Shown here piece by piece: positions 41,100 to 48,960 of a DNA stretch of 64,000 nt; position 1 is the stretch's first letter; every line of letters begins with the position of its first letter. Origin of the DNA: Pirellula sp. (GTDB lineage: Bacteria > Planctomycetota > Planctomycetia > Pirellulales > Pirellulaceae); assembly GCA_021300155.1 (NCBI GenBank), contig JAJTID010000093.1, positions 30,559 through 94,558 of the forward strand. The letters run 5' to 3'. A program made the translations under genes and the position numbers. Below the pieces are notes generated by a model. It was not told where the DNA came from and ran no database searches. It worked only from the letters and a program-made list of their open reading frames with translations.

Positions 41100-42917
41100 C
41101 TATTGACCTCCACGCGGTCCAGGAGGTCCGCCCGCACCAGGACCGCCACCTGGTCCTCCAGCCCCGCTACCTCGGTTTGCCATTCGCTTTTTCATATTGG
41201 CTGTGAGCTCAGCCCTATCGAGCGAGCCATCTTTGTTCGAATCGGATTCGTCGAAAAACTTTTTCATGTTTTCGTCAGCAGAGGCCTCATCCTTGCTGAT
41301 CTTTCCATCCGAGTTGGTGTCCACTCGGCCCATGATCATTCCGACAATTGCTTCCGGATTCATGCCACCACCTCCTCCGGATGCTCCTCCTTCAGGGCGA
41401 CCGGAATCCTTTCCAACAGGTCGAGGTTCCGAGGCGATCTTTGCCAATTTATCGCGATCATCAACCTCCTCGATTTCAGGAATTTCCATCTTATTGAGAT
41501 GTTTGCGTGGATTCAGCACCACCATATCGCCAACATCGACACCCGATTCGGCTGTCACGAATTTCTCGTTCGTCCCACCGATTTTGATTTCTTTCGTTTC
41601 AAAGTCATCCCCCTTCTTCACCAATACGAAATGATGCCTCTTGGTTTCATAAACTGCGAGCACGGGGACCTGAATCGCATCTGGCAATTGCTCAACGAAT
41701 ATCCGTACTTCGGCAGTCATGCCCGTACGAATCGTCTCTGGCGGATCAATAATCTGAACGAACGCCGCGTATTCCTTGACGTTAGAACCGAACCAATTTC
41801 CTGGCTCTGCATACTTATTCACCTTCACCACTCGGCCGAGCAGTTCGTTTTCAACAGCGCCAACTCGAATCTTGACAGGCATGCCTTCGCGAATGAGCGT
41901 TACGCGAGACTCGTTGATCTTGGCTTTGACCTGCATCCGACTTGGATCGGGCAACAGAAAAATCGTTTGTTGCTCTCGAACAACTGCCCCGGGCTCAACA
42001 ACGAAATCCGCACCCCCGCGACTCCCGAACTTATTTGCATAAACGACTTGGCCGTCTGCTGGAGCGAGTACCGTACAAGCCTTGATCTGAGATTGAATCT
42101 CTTCCAGCTTGTCTTTTTCCTCTGCTAGCGTGTTTAGATCTGAGTCGAGTTTTGCCTTTGCCGTGGCAATGTCGCTATCCAACTGAACTAACATCTTTGC
42201 CTTGGTCAGTTGGTCAAGAACTTTTAGCCGCCCCTCCGCGGAATCTAAGGTACTACGAGCGTTTTCAACCGAGAACTGTTCAGCTTCGATCTGCAGAGGC
42301 TTGTAAGTGCCTTTGGCTGCCAATCGCTCAGCACTTTGCAATGCTAACTCTGCCTTGCGCACGTTTTGTTGAGCAACCGAGATTTCGCTAATAATCGCTT
42401 TGCGCTCGGTCAAGTACGTGCCCTCAAGATACTCCTGCCTCGCGATCTCAGCCTTGCTAACCGTCGCCTGACTTGAAATGACGGTCGATTCTGCTGCACT
42501 TACGACGATGCGCTGTGTTTTTGCATCTTGCTCTAGGGCCGAAGAATCAAGCTGACAAAGTTTGTCTCCTTTTTTAACAATCGTTCCTTCCGCAACCACG
42601 TTCAAAATAGGTGTGCCGCTGCTACCTCGTCCCTTTACCTCGCATTTGACTTCGTTGTTGCTGCTACTTTCAATCTCCCCTTGTTCAAGAACCACATGAT
42701 CAAAAGGAGCCTGTGCAACCTCCTCCAACATCGGTTTTCCGTCGCTAGTCGCATAAATGCCTGTCGATTTCGACTGGTACCAATAATACCCAACTCCCCC
42801 AACGGCAGCTGCAGCGATCAGTACTGCGACTAGACTTTTCGCGGATCCACGACGATGATTGCCAGCTCGTTTTAATCGATTGCCTGACTGCGAAACACTT
42901 CGATATCGTTTTTTCAT
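41100..42917 (-). CDS. HlyD/MacA-type adaptor with C-terminal EF-hand pair
   Basis: Single TM, long coiled-coil, adaptor barrel; C-terminus has two canonical EF-hand loops DTNSDGKISKDE and DSNKDGSLDRAE and a Gly/Pro-rich tail. Confidence 0.92.
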   Translation of the reverse strand: MKKRYRSVSQSGNRLKRAGNHRRGSAKSLVAVLIAAAAVGGVGYYWYQSKSTGIYATSDGKPMLEEVAQAPFDHVVLEQGEIESSSNNEVKCEVKGRGSSGTPILNVVAEGTIVKKGDKLCQLDSSALEQDAKTQRIVVSAAESTVISSQATVSKAEIARQEYLEGTYLTERKAIISEISVAQQNVRKAELALQSAERLAAKGTYKPLQIEAEQFSVENARSTLDSAEGRLKVLDQLTKAKMLVQLDSDIATAKAKLDSDLNTLAEEKDKLEEIQSQIKACTVLAPADGQVVYANKFGSRGGADFVVEPGAVVREQQTIFLLPDPSRMQVKAKINESRVTLIREGMPVKIRVGAVENELLGRVVKVNKYAEPGNWFGSNVKEYAAFVQIIDPPETIRTGMTAEVRIFVEQLPDAIQVPVLAVYETKRHHFVLVKKGDDFETKEIKIGGTNEKFVTAESGVDVGDMVVLNPRKHLNKMEIPEIEEVDDRDKLAKIASEPRPVGKDSGRPEGGASGGGGGMNPEAIVGMIMGRVDTNSDGKISKDEASADENMKKFFDESDSNKDGSLDRAELTANMKKRMANRGSGAGGPGGGPGAGGPPGPRGGQ

Positions 42918-43120
42918 GATCGTCTGCTCTTACCCATGTATGGGCATTGCTTGGAGGGGGGCGACTAAAGTAAAAGGTGGGAATGCCGGCGCGTGCTATC
43001 CATAATAGCTACCCGAAAAGGGTATCCAATTGCGATACACGATAAACCCATCACCGAATGCTCGGTTCCGACAAAAAACATTCGCTATTAAAAATAAGCA
43101 ATCTTAATAGAAACGCCAGA

Positions 43121-44914
43121 TCAAGACTTGAGATTTACTAGGAATTCCGCATGCTCGAGCATTGGGTCGTCGTATTGCAACCGAATAACCCCCTGATTCT
43201 TGAGTTCTTCGACCAGTTTATGTTCCTCGGCTAGCGTTATTCTGGCAATCCTACGGACGCGAGCCCCTCTCTGCTGCCAACTGAACACCAGCATGCAATA
43301 CACCAAAAGAGGAAAAAAGGACAACATGAGGCTCGTGCCGATGACCGAACCGCTAAACGCAAAGCCGTCGGCGGATTCTACTTGGCTCGCTAACGCCTGC
43401 CAACTCGCTTGGAAATACAGCCGATAGATCGCAACAATCGGACCGGCCAACATCCCCCAAAACAACAATGTCCCGAACAGCCCCAAACATTGAAGCCATA
43501 TTCGAAGTCCCAGCTCTCGGTCAACACAATTCTCAAAGGTAGCGCGCGCACGCGATTGAAGCTCTTCAACCCCCGTGAGACGTATTTGCATTTGTTGTTC
43601 GCGATCGTTGCTGACAAAATTCTCACCCCGAAGACGCGCGATGCTTCGATAAAACGAGGCTTGCACCGGGGCGAGCCGATCTTCGATCTGCCGATGAAGC
43701 CTGTCGCGTATCCCCTCATTCAAATCCCATTGCATGGATCGTGTCTGCTGCAGATTTTTTGCCCAAGCTACGAACGTACCAAAGATGGATGGCACACTTC
43801 CGGTAAAGGACATGATCAATCGATCCCACGCGCCACTCGTAAACCCCAACACGGAAAGGACTGTTCGATAAGGAAACCATATCATCGCGGTGTTGTTCAG
43901 CAATTGTGCTCGAAGCCTTGCACGCACTGCCGCTTGCAAGACCTCGGTGGATCCCAATACGGCATCGATGGTCTGTGTCGGGAGAGAATCTGCTTCTTGA
44001 TGCATCTGACGAACAGCCTTGGCAAGGTTTGGTAATTGCGATTCTAACAACTGCTCAATGCGCGTTCGCAATCGAAGACTGGCTGCCGTCAATCGGTTTG
44101 TTCGGGTTGCTGCAATACTATCGAGTGATTCGTTTCGAAGCCTCGCTTGAATTGCAGCACGGAATCGAAGGGAGCTTTGCTCTTCGTCACCAGTCGCTTC
44201 AAAGTCCTCGATCAAAATAGCGGGAAGAAAACGTGTGCCCGGCGCGACGCTACGCAATGCGGCGTCCAACGTTGCTAAATCCGACGTGAGCGACGAACTG
44301 TTCAATACGATCTCGGACGAACCGCTCATGCTGCCACACTCTTTGCGAGGGACACAGGTAATTACCGGAATACAGATGGAACCTTCGGTATGCAATGCAA
44401 TATTCCCGACCACAGCGCTGCGCAATTGATCGCGACGAATCACGAGCAATTTGATCGGTGATAGTGTCAACGCTTCCTTCGCGATCTTCGCAGCTTGGGA
44501 ATCGTCGTCAGTGGTCCCTGGTGTATCGAGCAATATATACGGATGACTCAAATTCAACATACCTTCCGCTCGGCAAGGTATGTAGATCTCTCGAGCAGAA
44601 TCTATCCCCTCGGGAGATCGCGAACCCAACCAATAGAGTTGGGTCGTTGCTTCCTGCGACAAAACTCCGCTCGGCAAGAGCGCTGCAATAGTCTTGTCTA
44701 ACACGAACTGTCGCGCAATCCACGTTTTGCCTTGCCCCTTCGCTCCAACGATTGCAATGCTAGGCAATGCAACTCCACGCGCGTCCATAATCGATGCCGA
44801 CTGCGCTCGATATTGCTCTACCCATTCGTGAATTTGCAAGGAGGCTGGCTGGGAACCGAGCAGCGACTTGGTTGCCGCTTCAATACGATTTGATAACACT
44901 TCGTAAGATTGCAT
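43121..44914 (-). CDS. Membrane-associated P-loop GTPase-like protein (pair member B)
   Basis: G1/Walker A AIVGAKGQGKTWIA, G3-like ILLDTPGTTDD, two C-terminal TM segments. Confidence 0.78.
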   Translation of the reverse strand: MQSYEVLSNRIEAATKSLLGSQPASLQIHEWVEQYRAQSASIMDARGVALPSIAIVGAKGQGKTWIARQFVLDKTIAALLPSGVLSQEATTQLYWLGSRSPEGIDSAREIYIPCRAEGMLNLSHPYILLDTPGTTDDDSQAAKIAKEALTLSPIKLLVIRRDQLRSAVVGNIALHTEGSICIPVITCVPRKECGSMSGSSEIVLNSSSLTSDLATLDAALRSVAPGTRFLPAILIEDFEATGDEEQSSLRFRAAIQARLRNESLDSIAATRTNRLTAASLRLRTRIEQLLESQLPNLAKAVRQMHQEADSLPTQTIDAVLGSTEVLQAAVRARLRAQLLNNTAMIWFPYRTVLSVLGFTSGAWDRLIMSFTGSVPSIFGTFVAWAKNLQQTRSMQWDLNEGIRDRLHRQIEDRLAPVQASFYRSIARLRGENFVSNDREQQMQIRLTGVEELQSRARATFENCVDRELGLRIWLQCLGLFGTLLFWGMLAGPIVAIYRLYFQASWQALASQVESADGFAFSGSVIGTSLMLSFFPLLVYCMLVFSWQQRGARVRRIARITLAEEHKLVEELKNQGVIRLQYDDPMLEHAEFLVNLKS

Positions 44915-44920
44915 GAATGC

Positions 44921-47176
44921 TTATATGTTCAAGGATTGAAGAAATGTCTCTAAACGCAACAACTGTGGCTTTCGAACTTGCATTCGGCGCGGAACCATCG
45001 TTGGCGATGATGCATCGTCCGTTGCTCTTGCTGGTGCCTTTATCGAAAGGCTGCTGATCGCAATACTTCGTTGCTCGCTTCCCAAGGATACGATGGCAGG
45101 AAGATCTTTCGAGGGTCGCTCTAAATCCAGAGAATCGCACAATGTTGCAACCAAATCACCGAGTTGTTGCCATGCTGCCTCCGATTCTGCAATCTTCGGC
45201 ATGCGATCGGGACTCAACAATGCAATCCCCAGTCCTGCCACACCAGCCCCGAGCAACTCTTTGAGTGATGCAAAAACCAACACGCTGGAACCACCAAAAT
45301 CGAGCGGCAACAACATCACCGCAACGAGCGGTGCAAACAATACAGCAGCAGGAGCCAAACCCGTCACGAGTCGCTTGGACCATGGCATTTGCTCCCACAT
45401 CTTCGATGTGACCGCGTCCAATTCCGAGACGTCCAATTCGATGATACTCTCGTCTTGAAATCGATCGATTGACCGTTGCACAATGTTGACTAGCTTCGTA
45501 CGAACGCCTTCATTGGAGTTCGCATACGGATTGTCCAACCCCCAATGCCCAGCCCTGTCAAATCGTTGAATAGAATCGACTAGCGAATCCGCTGTCACGA
45601 CTTTGGCTGCATCTCCCGAACTCCAGCGCGACCGTATGAATTGCACTAAGCCCTCGGTCTTACCCGAAAGCCAAGCGGGCAGCTTGAACCAGTGGCCAAT
45701 CTGGCTGACTCGCGCTTTTCCATACTCCGCCATCCGCGTTGTCCAGCGACCTGGCATTGCCCACCACGGTGCGGTTCGCTCCAACGATTGAGAAACTTGC
45801 TCAATGATCTTTCGCGAAGCCTGCATCCGCACTTTCGTCGGTGCGTTCGGTTCTAACGAAAACTGCAAACACGCATTCACCAACGAGTCACGCATTCCCT
45901 TTCGTTGATGGAGATTCGTCTCACATTGCCTCTTCAACATGTTCAATGCCGAGAACAATTCGCTCTGCAATCTCGAGACATGCGATCGGATCGAGTCCGC
46001 TAAAAGACTTTCGAAGTCTAACTGCATACCGATGTTTAGCAACCAATCGTCCTTGGGTATGATCGCTGGCGGCTGAACTGGAGGGGAACGATCAATACGA
46101 AAGAACAATGGCAATGGATCCTTACCGCAAATGTTCCATGTCGGGTCGGGTACTGGCAATCGATCTCGCATGTGCGGCCCATCGAATCCATATGCCATGT
46201 AACAACGGTCCAGCGATTCTCTCCCATAAAGAGTGACCAATTCCTGTTGGATCGTCTCGCATTCATATCGTCGCGGTACTCGATTCACAGCAGCGATCTG
46301 TTTCGTATGCGGCATTCGTTCGCGAAGCAATCTCATGAGCTGACTTACTTTTTGGTCATGCATCGCATTCGCTGGGAGCACAATCACAAACGATGAGCAA
46401 ATCGGAGCAGCACGTACCAAAAAATCTAATCGAGCTTGCGCTATCGAATCGGCTGCAGATGCTAATCGATCACCTTGCAACCCCTGGTTTCCATTCGATA
46501 AAAATCCAGTTTGCACATCAGGACAATCCATCAATGCAATTCCCCATCGATCCAAACCGCTATCAAATGCTACCAACGGGATCTCGATCGTAGATGTAGA
46601 TATCGTGCTCTGCCCTGAACGCTGATCTCGAGAGGAATCGATGCGAGGAACGGTATCGTTGTATTGGTTGGCTGCTTCGACAGGATCGTCCGACAACCAC
46701 TCAGGTGGATGGCCGAATATCGACGCTAACCGCAAAGCAATGTTGTCCCAAAGCACAGAATTGCTTTTCCACGCATCTGGCAACCAAAGTACAAATCGAT
46801 GTGTGCCTTGATCGTTCGACGCACCCACCAAGACTCGACGACGACCTTCATCCGACAAGTAGGTGGAAACGAGCGAACTCTTCCCTGCATTCAGCAACCC
46901 AAGAATAGCAACAATTGGTGCCGACGGAGCCGAACAACAGAGTCGGCAATCTTCCAACAGCGAATGGATCGAACTCCAAGCCCTAGACCCTAACTCGCCG
47001 AGCGAATGCAACGCTTCCCGTCCTGAAACCATCGTTTCCCGACGAGAAACCTTGGTGTTTTCCGAACCAAATTGGTACGCCACCAGCGAATATTCGGTCG
47101 ATTCCTTCTCCAAACAATCTTGCAATTGCGCCAATTGCTCTAATAGTCGCGTTTCCTTATTGAGGGTTGGCTCCAC
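44921..47176 (-). CDS. Membrane-associated P-loop GTPase-like protein (pair member A)
   Basis: G1 AILGLLNAGKSSLVSTYL, G3-like LMDCPDVQTG, two C-terminal TM segments; 6 bp upstream of next gene. Confidence 0.8.
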   Translation of the reverse strand: MEPTLNKETRLLEQLAQLQDCLEKESTEYSLVAYQFGSENTKVSRRETMVSGREALHSLGELGSRAWSSIHSLLEDCRLCCSAPSAPIVAILGLLNAGKSSLVSTYLSDEGRRRVLVGASNDQGTHRFVLWLPDAWKSNSVLWDNIALRLASIFGHPPEWLSDDPVEAANQYNDTVPRIDSSRDQRSGQSTISTSTIEIPLVAFDSGLDRWGIALMDCPDVQTGFLSNGNQGLQGDRLASAADSIAQARLDFLVRAAPICSSFVIVLPANAMHDQKVSQLMRLLRERMPHTKQIAAVNRVPRRYECETIQQELVTLYGRESLDRCYMAYGFDGPHMRDRLPVPDPTWNICGKDPLPLFFRIDRSPPVQPPAIIPKDDWLLNIGMQLDFESLLADSIRSHVSRLQSELFSALNMLKRQCETNLHQRKGMRDSLVNACLQFSLEPNAPTKVRMQASRKIIEQVSQSLERTAPWWAMPGRWTTRMAEYGKARVSQIGHWFKLPAWLSGKTEGLVQFIRSRWSSGDAAKVVTADSLVDSIQRFDRAGHWGLDNPYANSNEGVRTKLVNIVQRSIDRFQDESIIELDVSELDAVTSKMWEQMPWSKRLVTGLAPAAVLFAPLVAVMLLPLDFGGSSVLVFASLKELLGAGVAGLGIALLSPDRMPKIAESEAAWQQLGDLVATLCDSLDLERPSKDLPAIVSLGSEQRSIAISSLSIKAPARATDDASSPTMVPRRMQVRKPQLLRLETFLQSLNI

Positions 47177-47251
47177 GCCCTTCGATCCTTATCCTGTGAA
47201 TTTGTTAGCTTCCCGAACGGAATACTCTTTCGTCCGATTCTAACCTTTCGA

Positions 47252-47779
47252 GTGAAAACGCATATGCAACAACACCGCACGATTTCAGCCAAACAGCTCA
47301 CATTCTTGATGCTTGGGTTAATATTAGGTCCTGTTGCCTGCGGTCTGCTCTTGTTTTGGAATACTGCCCCACTTCCCGAGCCCCAGCTTCCTGCTTTAGT
47401 TCGCTTCGATACGACCTGGATTGAGAAAAAAGATGAAGAACGCCGCCTTGTTCCGTGCATCATGATCAAGAATGATTCGAATCGCGATTGGGGCAAACTT
47501 TCAATCGGACTCAATGAACAATTCTACAGCACAGGAAACATGCGTCTCGGCGCAAACGAAGAAGTCGCGATTCCTCTCGAAACCTTCATCGCTCGCAATG
47601 GTAGTGTTCGGTTTCCAGTCGGCACCCGACCGATTTCCTTGGTGACAATTTTCGCTCAAATGGCATCGGGGGCTCGCGGTGTTGTGGAAATCCAAATCGA
47701 AGATGACACCAGCAAAACGTGGCGCACGCCTAAATCCACACCTGCTTCGGAGGCTAACGATTTAATAGATTTGCCGTAG
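47252..47779 (+). CDS. Single-pass membrane/secreted hypothetical protein
   Basis: 175-aa ORF, hydrophobic LTFLMLGLILGPVACGLLLFW, then beta-rich region; divergent from the GTPase pair. Confidence 0.65.
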   Translation: MKTHMQQHRTISAKQLTFLMLGLILGPVACGLLLFWNTAPLPEPQLPALVRFDTTWIEKKDEERRLVPCIMIKNDSNRDWGKLSIGLNEQFYSTGNMRLGANEEVAIPLETFIARNGSVRFPVGTRPISLVTIFAQMASGARGVVEIQIEDDTSKTWRTPKSTPASEANDLIDLP

Positions 47780-47795
47780 GCAAAGTCCCCATCAC

Positions 47796-47872
47796 AACCC
47801 GAAGCGTGAGAGCGTGAGAGCGTGAGCGAGGGATGTACAATCCCACAACATCCCTCGCGCACGCTTCGGGTT
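47796..47872. repeat. Palindromic dispersed repeat with an internal AGCGTGAG x3 expansion
   Basis: Left arm AACCCGAAGCGTGAG(AGCGTGAG)(AGCGTGAG)CGAGGGATGT, right arm ACATCCCTCGCGCACGCTTCGGGTT (inverted). Confidence 0.85.
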
Positions 47873-47980
47873 AGGATTAAAGCAACAAGCCGCTACGCGC
47901 CGGGTTGATTTTGACCTAGTAGCCTCCAAAAAGCAGGAGTGTCAATGGCGAGCCAATTAGCCTATCGCGCACGACACTCC

Positions 47981-48034
47981 CGACTCACCAGCGATTATCG
48001 ACTCACTGGCGATCACCGACTCACCGGCGGTGCC
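47981..48034. repeat. 18-bp direct tandem repeat, three units, across a gene end
   Basis: CGACTCACCAGCGATTAT / CGACTCACTGGCGATCAC / CGACTCACCGGCGGTGCC. Confidence 0.8.
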
Positions 48035-48906
48035 AGAACGGCCGATGACTTTCCTGTTGGCAATTCGCGAGGTGCAAGCTCCCGACCAATCACTTCAAAT
48101 CGATTGCGTCCCTCAAAGTGCTCGAATCGGGGCAATAACTCCGACAAACTCTCGTCGATCGATCCGAAAACGCGAGTGACTCGGCCTTCAAAATAATGCG
48201 ATGCTACCGCAGCTGGTATTGCGACGATAAGACCTGCAAGTGTAGTGACCAAGGCTTCATAAATGCCGACCGCCAAAAAATCTGCTCGATTCTGGCCTGC
48301 CTGGAGTTGGGTGGTATCGTGAAATGCTCGTATCAACCCCCATACCGTCCCTAGAAGTCCCATCAATGGTGCAATACCTGCAGCCAAATTGAGCCATCGA
48401 ACGTTGCTGTACGCTCGATCCGCTTCGCGTTGCAACGAATCAGCAATGCTGGCCTTCACTTCCGGAATCGGACGACCAATCGTGAGTAACATTGACCTCA
48501 CAACATTCGCGGCCGCCGAGGGATGCTCAAGGCAACTTTGATAGACAATTCGCGGATCAGCATCGAGCTGCTTTGAAAACTGCTGAATCGATTTGCGAAA
48601 CCGACCAGGGAACAACTTCCCTGCCCGCAGCCCAATGCCTCGATCGATGATAAAGGTCAAAACCAATAGGCTAACGATTCCGATCGGAATCATGAAGATG
48701 CCGCCTCGCTCCAACAAAGATAATACATCCATCCCATCCTTGGAGCTAACATTGTTCACCCCGGACGAAGCACGATTGGCCGACGCCTCAACTTCTAAGG
48801 CGGCAATCTCTTTCTCGGAAACCTGCGAATAGACCATCGGGGGAAATGCCAGCCCGATGCCTATCCAAACCAAGCACAAAAAAGGAAATGCGTTCGACTG
48901 TCTCAT
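48013..48906 (-). CDS. MotA/TolQ/ExbB proton channel family protein
   Basis: LAAGIAPLMGLLGTVWGLIRAFHDT and GIYEALVTTLAGLIVAIPAAVASHYF signature; N-terminal signal peptide. Confidence 0.92.
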   Translation of the reverse strand: MRQSNAFPFLCLVWIGIGLAFPPMVYSQVSEKEIAALEVEASANRASSGVNNVSSKDGMDVLSLLERGGIFMIPIGIVSLLVLTFIIDRGIGLRAGKLFPGRFRKSIQQFSKQLDADPRIVYQSCLEHPSAAANVVRSMLLTIGRPIPEVKASIADSLQREADRAYSNVRWLNLAAGIAPLMGLLGTVWGLIRAFHDTTQLQAGQNRADFLAVGIYEALVTTLAGLIVAIPAAVASHYFEGRVTRVFGSIDESLSELLPRFEHFEGRNRFEVIGRELAPRELPTGKSSAVLAPPVSR

Positions 48907-48960
48907 AAGTTATCCTTCGAGCGGCACTTTTTCTTCTCACACTCACATGCGGAAGAAGAT

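Noticed and set aside
47252-47514. Minus-strand ORF 47140-47514 antisense to the 175-aa protein
   Set aside because: No motif; the plus-strand frame has a credible membrane segment and start.
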